Below are positions 42,476 through 50,894 of a DNA stretch of 62,356 nucleotides, in pieces (position 1 is the first letter of the stretch; the number at the start of each line of letters is the position of its first letter). A program made the translations under genes and the position numbers. This DNA is from Lachnospiraceae bacterium (GTDB lineage Bacteria > Bacillota > Clostridia > Lachnospirales > Lachnospiraceae), in the NCBI GenBank assembly GCA_017938485.1, contig JAGBBM010000016.1:1-62356 (forward strand), in the 5' to 3' direction. The notes beneath the pieces were generated by a model, which did not search any database, was not told the origin of the DNA, and worked only from the letters and a program-made list of their open reading frames with translations.

Positions 42476-43741
42476 ATGAAGAAAATAAATGTATATCTTC
42501 TTCTGTTTATGATGATGTTCATGTTATCAGCATGTAATGATAAATCTGAAGATATGGAAAATGATTTGGAAGTTAATGAAATTAGAGATGAGGAGATTAA
42601 AACTGGAGATACAACAGAGAATATGTCGGAAGAATATTTGAACGTGGTTGAATTAAATACATATTCAACTAAATTTGGAGAATATACAGGAACATCTTAT
42701 CCGGTATATTCTTTTGATTACCCAGATAATTGGAGTATTACTGTCGAGGATTGTAATGCATCGGAAGAGTTTGTAACATTATCGAATGAAAGAGGAGTTG
42801 AGATTGTATTTAGTCATTGGGATGCACCAGAAAGTGAGACATTTCAATATGGTGGAGTTGGATGGACAAATGTTACAATTACAAATGTTGCTGAATCTGC
42901 TTTTGAGGCTGGAATAGTGTATGGGAAGGATTATTCATATATAGGAGAGTTTATGGTGGCAGAGATTACTCGTACATCTATGATGGATGGCCTGACTGGA
43001 GAAACTATGCCAGCTGAGGGAACATTTTTTGCTATTTTGCCTAAAACAGAGCAGGGAGAAACTTACTATAAATCCGTACTTGAAGCTGTATTTTCTTTCT
43101 GGCATGGGAATCACATTTCATTTGTTTGTACCTCTCCTGACTGGTCCTTCACAGAAGAGGAAAAACAAGAGGTTATTGATATAATGAGTAGTTTTAGAGT
43201 AGAGACTAAAAATGATGTGGCAAATGTTTCATTGGATAACACATACAGAACAAAATGGATGGATGAGTTTGGCCCCACATATCCATACTTTGAATTTGAT
43301 TATCCAGATAACTGGAGTGTTACAAGTGAGATTTATGAAGATATGAGCGAATATATTACTCTTACTAATAAAAATGGGGTGGAAATAAAATTTAGTCATG
43401 GAGATGTGGTTTCGTCAGATGTAAGTAATACACATCTTGTTAAAGTATACGAATCTCAATTTATTCCTAACAGTGTACAAGGGACAGACCATTCGCACCT
43501 AGGTGAGTTTGCTGTGGTAAAAGTAGTTGAAGAAGATGGCTCTGTTATCTATGGAGTAGTGCCAGCATTTTATATTGGTGAAGCTGGTGTTATGACAGGG
43601 GAATATCAATGTGCATATTCATTCCCATATAGTGGCGATATATCTCTTATTTGTGATACAAGTGGTGTTGAACTTACAGAACAAGAACTGAACGAGGTAA
43701 TAGCTATATTAAGTACTTTTAGAGAAGTAGGTTATAGATAA
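42476..43741 (+). CDS. Predicted lipoprotein with two tandem FDYPDNWS modules
   Basis: 421 aa. The ATG at 42476 has GTGAGG upstream; the GTG at 42458 would bury the signal peptide. Lipobox MLSAC at about residue 20. Two related modules are visible, at about 60-245 and 255-420. Each opens with a YP-x(3)-FDYPDNWS stretch, then a (VT)LSN/LTN segment, GVEI-FSH, and ends near an EVI-I-S(ST)FR motif. The modules resemble PsbP/YdeI-type lipoprotein domains, but this is not certain. Partner of the preceding lipoprotein; closed by a terminator. Confidence 0.75.
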   Translation: MKKINVYLLLFMMMFMLSACNDKSEDMENDLEVNEIRDEEIKTGDTTENMSEEYLNVVELNTYSTKFGEYTGTSYPVYSFDYPDNWSITVEDCNASEEFVTLSNERGVEIVFSHWDAPESETFQYGGVGWTNVTITNVAESAFEAGIVYGKDYSYIGEFMVAEITRTSMMDGLTGETMPAEGTFFAILPKTEQGETYYKSVLEAVFSFWHGNHISFVCTSPDWSFTEEEKQEVIDIMSSFRVETKNDVANVSLDNTYRTKWMDEFGPTYPYFEFDYPDNWSVTSEIYEDMSEYITLTNKNGVEIKFSHGDVVSSDVSNTHLVKVYESQFIPNSVQGTDHSHLGEFAVVKVVEEDGSVIYGVVPAFYIGEAGVMTGEYQCAYSFPYSGDISLICDTSGVELTEQELNEVIAILSTFREVGYR

Positions 43742-43748
43742 AATGTTA

Positions 43749-43792
43749 AAAAGCATCTGTTGCATTTATAATAAAATGTGACAGATGCTTTT
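43749..43792 (+). terminator. Terminator after the lipoprotein pair
   Basis: AAAAGCATCTGT pairs with ACAGATGCTTTT, with an inner CATTT/AAATG pairing in the loop, followed by TTGACAT. Confidence 0.65.
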
Positions 43793-43807
43793 GACATACA
43801 ATATATT

Positions 43808-44093
43808 TTATGTATGCACTGAAGTGTTATCATTTTTTCTAAGTCCCGAGGTCTTATATTCCATTCTTAACTTTGAGTACACAAAAATCTGTCCCGGGAA
43901 CAGTGTAAAGTATCCACTAAATACAAAACTCACAGCACTGGCAATTGCGAAGAAAATAATTCCTTCAGAACTAAAAAGTTTAGCGCCTAGAAATATACTT
44001 GCAATTCTTTGATGCCCAAGCAAAAGATTATGCTAACTACCGCACAGGTAACTGAAAACAATCCTACTTTAAATCTTGATTATATCTTTTTTA
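43808..44093 (-). pseudogene. Probable remnant of a MATE-type membrane transporter
   Basis: The 441-bp gap between the lipoproteins and the GH5 gene contains no intact gene. On the minus strand a hydrophobic reading SRFKVGLFSVTCAVVSIIFC (about 44078 down to 44019) can be joined by one frameshift near 44020 to a 71-residue open frame. That frame has two hydrophobic stretches, including FAIASAVSFVFSGYFTLF. The pattern resembles part of the C-terminal half of MATE family exporters. Both ends are truncated and no Shine-Dalgarno is present. The assignment is tentative. Confidence 0.35.
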
Positions 44094-44182
44094 TGGTCAA
44101 TATTTTGTTATAAAAATAAAAATTTTGATATATGTTGCTCCAATTTATGATAATATATATTGTGTGATAAGGAGGAATGTAT

Positions 44183-45217
44183 ATGAAGTTATATAGAGGT
44201 ATCAATTTTGGTGGATATTTGTCCCAGTGTGAGCATTCACTTGAACATTATGAAAGTTTTATATGTGAAGATGATGTAAAAAAAGTAGCTGAACTTGGCT
44301 TTGACCATATCAGACTGCCTATAGATTATGAGGTTCTGGAAAAAGATAACGGAGAAGAGTATGTTGAAGGTACAGCATATGTGAACCAATTCCTTGTTTG
44401 GTGTAAAAAGTATGGATTAGATGTGGTTCTCGATTTGCATAAGGCATATGGTTATGATTTTAATAATGCTGGAGATGCTGAAAAGAATAACTTATTCACC
44501 GATGAGACATTGCAGAAGAGATTTGTTGATTTGTGGGCAAGAATGGCGCAAAAATATGGCACATTAAAATATGTCGCATTTGAGTTGTTGAATGAAGTTG
44601 TTGAAGAGGAAGTTGCAGATAACTGGAACAATCTCATAGATATAACAGTAGACATGATAAGGAGATATGCACCTGATGTACCTATCATATATGGTGGAAT
44701 TCAGTGGAACAGTGCAAGAACACTTAAACTTTTGAATAAGCCAGAGGATGATAATATTATATTTACCTTCCATATGTATGAGCCGCTTATATTCACTCAT
44801 CAAAAAGCTTATTGGGTGCCTAATATGCCTATGGACAAAACAATAAATTATCCGGCAACTATGGAATACTACAAGGAAGTGTCATCTTTGATAGGATATA
44901 AGGGCAAAGATGTTACGGTGTCTGGATGCAAGGAAATGGGAAAACCATTTCTTGTGGAGATGATAAGTGAGGCTGTAGATAAGGCAAAAGAAGCAGGAGT
45001 TAGACTTTATTGTGGAGAGTTTGGAGTTATAGATAGGGCTCCGGTTGAGGATACTCTTGCCTGGTTCAAAGACATATTTGAAGTGTTTGAAGAATATAAT
45101 ATTCACTGCGCAGTATGGAGCTATAAAGAGATGGATTTTGGTGTGACAGATGAACATTATGCTCCTATTGCAGATGAGTTGTTTTCTATTATGACTAAGA
45201 CAAGCAAAGCAGAATAA
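44183..45217 (+). CDS. Glycoside hydrolase family 5 protein, cytoplasmic
   Basis: 344-aa TIM-barrel glycosidase without a signal peptide. GGAGG at 44171-44175 is correctly spaced for the ATG at 44183 rather than 44177. Family signatures are RGINFGGYLSQ and HIRLPIDYEVL, DVVLDLHKAYG, FELLNEVVEE (general acid Glu) and LYCGEFGVIDRAP (nucleophile Glu). Being intracellular it probably acts on imported oligosaccharides such as cellodextrins or mannooligosaccharides; the exact bond is not visible. It stands alone, with a divergent relic upstream. Confidence 0.9.
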   Translation: MKLYRGINFGGYLSQCEHSLEHYESFICEDDVKKVAELGFDHIRLPIDYEVLEKDNGEEYVEGTAYVNQFLVWCKKYGLDVVLDLHKAYGYDFNNAGDAEKNNLFTDETLQKRFVDLWARMAQKYGTLKYVAFELLNEVVEEEVADNWNNLIDITVDMIRRYAPDVPIIYGGIQWNSARTLKLLNKPEDDNIIFTFHMYEPLIFTHQKAYWVPNMPMDKTINYPATMEYYKEVSSLIGYKGKDVTVSGCKEMGKPFLVEMISEAVDKAKEAGVRLYCGEFGVIDRAPVEDTLAWFKDIFEVFEEYNIHCAVWSYKEMDFGVTDEHYAPIADELFSIMTKTSKAE

Positions 45218-45220
45218 CTG

Positions 45221-45249
45221 TTGACGATTTGTCCCCTATACTATAGAAT
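45221..45249 (+). promoter_or_regulatory. Probable promoter of the 238-aa membrane protein
   Basis: TTGACG (45221-45226), 17-bp spacer, TAGAAT (45244-45249). Confidence 0.5.
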
Positions 45250-45280
45250 GAATTAAAGTTTTATGAGGGGGAACTAGCAA

Positions 45281-45997
45281 ATGGAATTGAAATTACGAGA
45301 TGACAATGAAGAGGTAAAAGAGACACCAAAGAAGATTTTGTATGTTGAGACCGGGGACATAGTGGGGAAAGATGACTTTAGTGATTTAGAAAGTCAGCCA
45401 GTTAAGATATCTACAAACATAGATTATAAAAGTCCTTATGAAAAAAAGAAGGGTGTGGATGTGTTTTCCGTAGTCAAGTGGATTGTTATAGCAGTTATTG
45501 TGTTTGTGGCAGTTAAGTTTATAATCAATCTTGCTAATCCTAAGGTGACTGATTTGACACCATACATCAATGTGGAAGCGGAAGAATTATCAAAAAAATT
45601 GGACTTAGATTTTAAAGATGATGCGGATATGGCTTCAAAGGTGAATCAGTACTCAAGAGGTGAAATTACTGTAAAAGGTGATGGCGATGTAGGTGTAGTG
45701 TACATAGATGGACAGTATGCCGGTTTGCACACAGATTCAAAATCCTACTCTATGTTCAATTTGCAAGTAGGTGACCCAGAGTACTCTATGGAAGATGATA
45801 TGTCTTTTGAATCAGATGAAAGCATGTGCGTGCTAAATGATATGGCCGGCGGTAGCTCAACAGCATATTTTTATGCTAGAAGTGGTGGTAATGATTGCTT
45901 TGTTATAATTGTAAATGAGCATAGTAATAGGATTGCAGCTATGACATATTTTAATGATTATATGAAGGTTACAGAAACACTTGAGTCCATTGAATAG
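45281..45997 (+). CDS. Single-pass membrane protein of unknown function
   Basis: 238 aa, not recognised. An acidic cytoplasmic tail of about 60 residues precedes one membrane helix (about 62-84). An extracytoplasmic domain of ~150 residues follows, with VVYIDGQYAGLHTDSKSYS near 140 and GNDCFVIIVNEHSNRIAAMTYF near the end. The form suggests an anchored sensor or wall-associated protein. It has its own promoter and terminator, so it is a single-gene unit. Confidence 0.7.
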   Translation: MELKLRDDNEEVKETPKKILYVETGDIVGKDDFSDLESQPVKISTNIDYKSPYEKKKGVDVFSVVKWIVIAVIVFVAVKFIINLANPKVTDLTPYINVEAEELSKKLDLDFKDDADMASKVNQYSRGEITVKGDGDVGVVYIDGQYAGLHTDSKSYSMFNLQVGDPEYSMEDDMSFESDESMCVLNDMAGGSSTAYFYARSGGNDCFVIIVNEHSNRIAAMTYFNDYMKVTETLESIE

Positions 45998-46008
45998 ACA
46001 AGCAAATT

Positions 46009-46042
46009 GTAGACATACGAAAAAAGTATGTCTACTTTTTTT
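46009..46042 (+). terminator. Rho-independent terminator
   Basis: GTAGACATAC (46009-46018) pairs with GTATGTCTAC (46026-46035), followed by seven T. It isolates the upstream gene from the c-di-AMP operon. Confidence 0.9.
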
Positions 46043-46138
46043 GCCTGGTTTTTAGTATACATAAAAAAGTTGATATGCTAGTGATTTTATGTTAAGATAG
46101 TCTAGTATGAGTATGACTTTTTGAAAAGAGGTAAAGAC

Positions 46139-46915
46139 ATGGTTGATGAACGTAAAGTCGGTCTTATGACAAAGTTATCTATCTATGAAAAACATGAAAA
46201 AAGTAGAAGTCTTGTGCTTAGTAGATATTTTAAGAGCGATTATGTAAGATATAATGTTTTAAAGACATGGATTGCAACAACTATAGCTTATTGGACTGTG
46301 GTTGGAGCTTATGTCATGATGAGTTTTGATGACATATTGGCAGAACTTAATAACATAGATTACTTCGATGTTATGTATAAGTTTTTAGGTTATTATGTTG
46401 TTTGCTGTGTGGTTCTGTTTTTGTTTTCCAGTCTGGTTTACAAATACAGATACAGCAAAGCTAAGCCAGGCTTAATTAAGTATAATTCTATGCTTAAGGA
46501 TTTGATTGAACTTCAGGGTGGACCTATGAGAAGAGGCAAGATGGTTGCTAACTCAGATATTAAAGTTGAAGTTCCTGAGCAGACAATGGATACAATTGTT
46601 ACACCTAAACAAAATCCAAAGAACCGTGTCAGTCGTTCAGAGATAGTTAAACGTCGTTTAGAAGAAGAAGAGAAAATCAAAGAACAACAGATTATAGAAA
46701 ATGTAAAAAAACGTAATGCTAGAATCGCAGCGAGAAATGAGGAAGAACTTAGAAGACAGCAGGAACTTCTTCAGGAAAAACAGCGTATTCAGCAACATAG
46801 ACAACAGCTGGAAAAAGAACAGCTTGAAAGAATAAAAAATGAGCGTATGAATTCTAATAGAGAGAATCATACATATTATCAAAATCAACCTACTGACGGA
46901 AAGGAGAACAGATAA
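46139..46915 (+). CDS. Membrane protein with C-terminal coiled coil, unknown function
   Basis: 258 aa; the ATG at 46139 follows AGAGG. Two membrane helices (about 47-65 and 85-105) are preceded by a short basic N-terminus. The rest is cytoplasmic: a linker (about 115-170) and a highly charged Gln/Glu/Arg-rich coiled coil (about 170-250, with repeated EEEEK and RQQELLQEKQ-like heptads). I do not recognise the family. Its stop codon overlaps the ATG of the next gene (TAATG), and the transcript appears to continue into cdaA-cdaR. Confidence 0.75.
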   Translation: MVDERKVGLMTKLSIYEKHEKSRSLVLSRYFKSDYVRYNVLKTWIATTIAYWTVVGAYVMMSFDDILAELNNIDYFDVMYKFLGYYVVCCVVLFLFSSLVYKYRYSKAKPGLIKYNSMLKDLIELQGGPMRRGKMVANSDIKVEVPEQTMDTIVTPKQNPKNRVSRSEIVKRRLEEEEKIKEQQIIENVKKRNARIAARNEEELRRQQELLQEKQRIQQHRQQLEKEQLERIKNERMNSNRENHTYYQNQPTDGKENR

Positions 46916-47940
46916 TGTCTGAGTTATTGACAATTAGAGATAAAGTTAGAGATTTTCTTAGAAAATTTGACGAGATTACAACTCCTATTTTTAGATTTGT
47001 ATTATCACTCATAATGTTCAATACAATCAATTCTTTATTTGGATATTCTGATTTGTTTGAAAAGAAAATGGTGGTATTTTTATTGGCAGTTATATGCGCC
47101 CTTGTAACAAATGCAGTTGTTGTATTTTTGGGTGGCGTAGTTATATTAGTAAATGTTTTAAGTGTATCCACAGAGGTTGCACTGGCCTTTGGAGTATTAT
47201 TTATTGTTATGTATTGTGTGTATATGAGGATGTTCCCAGACTGTAGTTGGGTTCTTGCCTTAGTTCCTATACTCTACACAATGAATCTCCAATATGCAGC
47301 TCCACTTATTATCATTATGTTGGCAGGTTTTTCAGGTATTATACCAGCTGCATTTGGTGTAGTGATTTATTATTTTGCTAAGTCTACAAAGGAGATTAAT
47401 TCACTTATTAAAACTGCTGCATCAGAAGATGAGATAAAAGCATTTAAGTATCTTGTTGATAATGTAATTAAGAACAAAGAGGTTCTTTATGTTATAGTGG
47501 TTTTTGCTTTAGTGATTACTATCGGATATGTGGTTTATAGATTGCCAGTTGATTTTGCATTTTATATTGGAATAGTAACTGGAGGCGTTCTCAATATTAT
47601 ATGTTTCCCAGTGGTTAGTTCCGTTTTAAAGGTAGAGTCAGTTCCATTTGGTGAGCTTATATTTGGCTCCCTTATGGGTATACTAATTGCAGCTATTATT
47701 CAGTTCTGTAAGGGGATTTTGGATTATTCTCACAAGGAAGTGGTACAGTTTGAGGATGACGAGTACTATTATTATGTGAAGGCTATTCCTAAGTTTAATG
47801 TAGCAACAGAGAATAAGAAGGTAAAAAAAGTTACAGAAGCTAGCGAAACAGAGACAGTTAAGAAAAAAGTAAAAGAAAATGCCGCTAATAACGGTAAGAC
47901 TAACAATAAGGAAAACAAAGAACGTAACATTAACAGATAA
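46915..47940 (+). CDS. Polytopic membrane protein of unknown function, cdaA operon
   Basis: 341 aa with about eight hydrophobic helices in two groups (about 20-165 and 190-275), separated by a cytoplasmic segment (KSTKEINSLIKTAASEDEIK). The tail is cytoplasmic and Lys/Asn/Glu-rich (about 290-341). The sequence FGVVIYYFAKSTKEIN is distinctive but I cannot name the family. The 1-nt overlap with the upstream gene and a 24-bp gap to cdaA indicate an operon, so it may assist or respond to c-di-AMP signalling (inference). Confidence 0.75.
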   Translation: MSELLTIRDKVRDFLRKFDEITTPIFRFVLSLIMFNTINSLFGYSDLFEKKMVVFLLAVICALVTNAVVVFLGGVVILVNVLSVSTEVALAFGVLFIVMYCVYMRMFPDCSWVLALVPILYTMNLQYAAPLIIIMLAGFSGIIPAAFGVVIYYFAKSTKEINSLIKTAASEDEIKAFKYLVDNVIKNKEVLYVIVVFALVITIGYVVYRLPVDFAFYIGIVTGGVLNIICFPVVSSVLKVESVPFGELIFGSLMGILIAAIIQFCKGILDYSHKEVVQFEDDEYYYYVKAIPKFNVATENKKVKKVTEASETETVKKKVKENAANNGKTNNKENKERNINR

Positions 47941-47964
47941 TTATAACAGTGATGGGGTGTTTGC

Positions 47965-48840
47965 ATGAAGAAACTTGCGACAGCATTAAGTACATACTTT
48001 GATTGGTTTTATCTTCCTGATATAACTGTATCAGATATAATTGAGATAATCATCTTATCATATCTCATTTACCATGTTATGCTTTGGTTTAAGAAAACTA
48101 GAGCATGGACATTGTTTAAGGGTATAGTGGTTATCGCTGTTTTTATGTGCCTTGCTGCAGTTTTTCAACTAAATACAATTCTTTGGATTATAAAGAATAC
48201 AATCAGTGTAGGAATCATAGCGGTTATTATACTGTTCCAGCCTGAACTTAGACGTGCATTGGAAGAGTTGGGTAGGAAAAATATTATATCCGATGTCCTT
48301 ATCAGAGATGATAGAAGCCTTCGTAAGGATAGGGTAAATGACACAACTATTCAGGAATTAGTTGCGGCAACTACAGATTTAAGTAAGAATAAGACAGGTG
48401 CTTTAATTGTTATTGAGCAGGATGTGGCTTTAGGAGAGTATGAGAGTACAGGCATTAGTGTAGATGCGGCCATTTCTAAACAGCTTTTAGTAAATATATT
48501 TGAACATAATACACCTCTTCATGATGGAGCGGTTATTATTCGTAACAATAGAGTTCTTTCTGCAACCTGTTATCTTCCACTTACAGGAAGAACTGATTTA
48601 AATAAGGATTTAGGAACAAGACATAGAGCTGCATTAGGTATAAGTGAAGTGTCAGATAGTATGACTATAATTGTTTCAGAGGAAACAGGTACTATATCTA
48701 TAGCTCATACAGGTACATTGTACCGTAATTTAGATCCGGAAATGCTTCGTAAGCATCTTACTTCTCTTCAGGTTAAAGCTGTAGAGTCAAAACGCTTTAA
48801 ACGCAGAAAGGGAGGTAAGAAGAATGAAAAACAAAATTAA
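47965..48840 (+). CDS. cdaA: Diadenylate cyclase CdaA (DacA)
   Basis: Membrane enzyme that makes c-di-AMP from two ATP. 291 aa. Three N-terminal helices (about 20-100) precede the DAC domain with the catalytic DGA motif in PLHDGAVIIRNNRV and RHR in LGTRHRAALGISE. Also visible are ILFQPELRRALEELG and VSEETGTISIAHTG. c-di-AMP controls potassium, osmolyte and wall homeostasis. The gene overlaps cdaR by 17 bp, the classical arrangement. Confidence 0.97.
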   Translation: MKKLATALSTYFDWFYLPDITVSDIIEIIILSYLIYHVMLWFKKTRAWTLFKGIVVIAVFMCLAAVFQLNTILWIIKNTISVGIIAVIILFQPELRRALEELGRKNIISDVLIRDDRSLRKDRVNDTTIQELVAATTDLSKNKTGALIVIEQDVALGEYESTGISVDAAISKQLLVNIFEHNTPLHDGAVIIRNNRVLSATCYLPLTGRTDLNKDLGTRHRAALGISEVSDSMTIIVSEETGTISIAHTGTLYRNLDPEMLRKHLTSLQVKAVESKRFKRRKGGKKNEKQN

Positions 48841-50065
48841 GACAACAATGCTTAACAATTTTGGATACAAAGTCTTATCTATATTTTTTGCGATTATCCT
48901 CTGGATTGTGGTTATGAATATTTCAGATGCAATAATAACAAAGCAGATTGATGATATTCCTGTAGAACAGTTAAATGGTGATGTCTTAGAGGAGTTGGAC
49001 CAGATTTATGATGTATCTAGCGGTGACACAATAGATATAATTGTAAAGGGAAGAAGATCAATAGTTAGCAATTTATCTGCAAGTGATTTTAAGGCAACTG
49101 CGGATTTATCTACTATGTCTATAACAAATTCTGTACAGATATATGTTGCACCAAAGGATTCAACTCTTACAGATGAGCTTACTATAACTTATTTAGACAA
49201 CACTATGAAACTTAATCTTGAGGATAAGGTTACTGTGCAATTCCCTGTAAAGGTAAAAACATCTGGAGTGCCTCATGATGATTATGCGGTGGGAACTACA
49301 ACAACCTCCCCTAATATAATCACTATAGAAGGTCCAAAGAGCAGTGTAGATAAGATTACAGAAGTTGTTGCTACTGTCAGTGTTGATGGGGCAAAAAAGA
49401 GTGTTACTGCAACTAGCCAGATTCAGTTATATGATGCTTATGGAGAGCTTATAACAAATGATAGACTTACAATAAGCAATGACGTGGTAGATGCAAAGGT
49501 AGATATATTACCAGTAAAAACAGTTGATGTTATAGTGGATGTTACTGGTGAGCCTGAAGCGGGATACGGTGTGTCTCAGATTATATATCAGCCACAGACA
49601 ATTAAGATAGCTGGTGTATACACAGATATACAAAACATTAATACTATTCGTGTGGATGACATTCATATCAGTGGCATAAAGGAAGATTTACAGACTACTA
49701 TTGATTTGAATGATTACCTGGAGGACAATGTAATTATTGCAGAAACTGATTCTAATGTAGTAATTACTGTAGATATTGAAAAACTGGAAGAAAAGACATT
49801 TACTCCTACAGACAAGCAGGTTACATTGTCGAATAGGAAAAATGGCTACAGCTATAATGTTGTATTGTCTAAAGACTTCAAGGTAGTAGTATCCGGTATA
49901 AGTGATGCATTTGCGGACTTTGATTTATCAGATATTGAATTAATTGTTGATTGTTCAGATATGCCAATAGGTGATAATTCTAATGTGACAATTGACTACG
50001 ATGAGCCAGAAGGCTTAGATTATGAAATTGAAGGAACCATAACAATTGAAGTGTCAAGAGATTAA
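48824..50065 (+). CDS. cdaR: CdaR / YbbR-domain regulator of diadenylate cyclase
   Basis: 413 aa. One N-terminal membrane helix (YKVLSIFFAIILWIVVMNIS, about 11-30) is followed by four extracytoplasmic YbbR domains (about 35-115, 120-210, 215-310, 315-413). Repeating signatures include VQFPVKVKTSGVPHDDYAVG and VDVTGEPEAGYGV. CdaR modulates CdaA activity in Firmicutes. In many relatives glmM follows; here a sirtuin gene follows 11 bp later. Confidence 0.94.
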   Translation: MKNKIKTTMLNNFGYKVLSIFFAIILWIVVMNISDAIITKQIDDIPVEQLNGDVLEELDQIYDVSSGDTIDIIVKGRRSIVSNLSASDFKATADLSTMSITNSVQIYVAPKDSTLTDELTITYLDNTMKLNLEDKVTVQFPVKVKTSGVPHDDYAVGTTTTSPNIITIEGPKSSVDKITEVVATVSVDGAKKSVTATSQIQLYDAYGELITNDRLTISNDVVDAKVDILPVKTVDVIVDVTGEPEAGYGVSQIIYQPQTIKIAGVYTDIQNINTIRVDDIHISGIKEDLQTTIDLNDYLEDNVIIAETDSNVVITVDIEKLEEKTFTPTDKQVTLSNRKNGYSYNVVLSKDFKVVVSGISDAFADFDLSDIELIVDCSDMPIGDNSNVTIDYDEPEGLDYEIEGTITIEVSRD

Positions 50066-50076
50066 GGAGTGGTTTA

Positions 50077-50787
50077 ATGATTAATAAGCTGAAAACAGCT
50101 ATTGAAGAGTGCAACTATATAGTGTTTTTTGGTGGTGCAGGAGTATCTACAGAAAGTGGTATACCAGACTTTAGAAGTGTGGATGGACTATATAGCCAGA
50201 AGTACAAGTATCCACCGGAAACTATAGTTAGTCATTCCTTTTACATGAGTAGAACCGAGGAGTTTTATGAATTTTATAAGGATAAGATGTTATTTCTTGA
50301 CGCGAAACCTAACAAAGCTCATAAAAAGCTAGCAGAGTTAGAGGAGATGGGCAAACTTAAAGCTGTTGTGACCCAGAATATAGATGGTCTCCACCAAGCT
50401 GCGGGAAGTAAGGAAGTTCTTGAATTGCATGGCTCAGTACATCGTAATTATTGTCAGCGTTGTAACAAGTTTTTTGACTTAGAGTATATAGTTAAGTCAG
50501 AGGGAGTACCTTGTTGCGATGAATGTGGTGGTACAGTAAAACCTGATGTGGTTTTATACGAGGAAGGTTTAGACCAATCAATACTTGCCAGAACAGTTAA
50601 TCATATAGCTCATGCCGATATGCTGATTATTGGCGGCACATCTCTTGCGGTATATCCTGCGGCAGGTCTTATAGATTATTTTAAAGGCAAATATCTAGTG
50701 GTAGTCAATATGGCTCCTACACCTAGAGATTCACATGCAGATATACTTATCAATGATAAGATAGGAGAGGTTTTCTCCAAGATATAA
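50077..50787 (+). CDS. cobB: NAD-dependent protein deacylase (sirtuin, CobB/SIR2 family)
   Basis: Removes acyl groups from lysines using NAD. 236 aa. NAD-binding motifs are [18 protein letters not shown] near the N-terminus and [13 protein letters not shown], with the catalytic His in [12 protein letters not shown]. The zinc site has two Cys pairs (CQRC and CCDEC). [14 protein letters not shown] closes the Rossmann fold. It sits 11 bp after cdaR, so it is probably transcribed with the c-di-AMP genes. Deacetylase versus other deacylase activity is not decided by the sequence. Confidence 0.94.
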   Translation: MINKLKTAIEECNYIVFFGGAGVSTESGIPDFRSVDGLYSQKYKYPPETIVSHSFYMSRTEEFYEFYKDKMLFLDAKPNKAHKKLAELEEMGKLKAVVTQNIDGLHQAAGSKEVLELHGSVHRNYCQRCNKFFDLEYIVKSEGVPCCDECGGTVKPDVVLYEEGLDQSILARTVNHIAHADMLIIGGTSLAVYPAAGLIDYFKGKYLVVVNMAPTPRDSHADILINDKIGEVFSKI

Positions 50788-50811
50788 AAAAGGGCAATTG
50801 CCCTTTTTTTA
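50788..50811 (+). terminator. Terminator of the cdaA operon
   Basis: AAAGGGCAATTGCCCTTT is a perfect palindrome followed by a T-run. Confidence 0.85.
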
Positions 50812-50840
50812 TTGCTTTAATCTATTAAATTTGGTATAAT
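50812..50840 (+). promoter_or_regulatory. Probable promoter of the alpha-amylase gene
   Basis: TTGCTT (50812-50817), 17-bp spacer, TATAAT (50835-50840). Confidence 0.6.
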
Positions 50841-50894
50841 ACTTTAGAATATTAAAGTGTGAAATTGTATTATAACAATAAATGGAGGTTTAAT

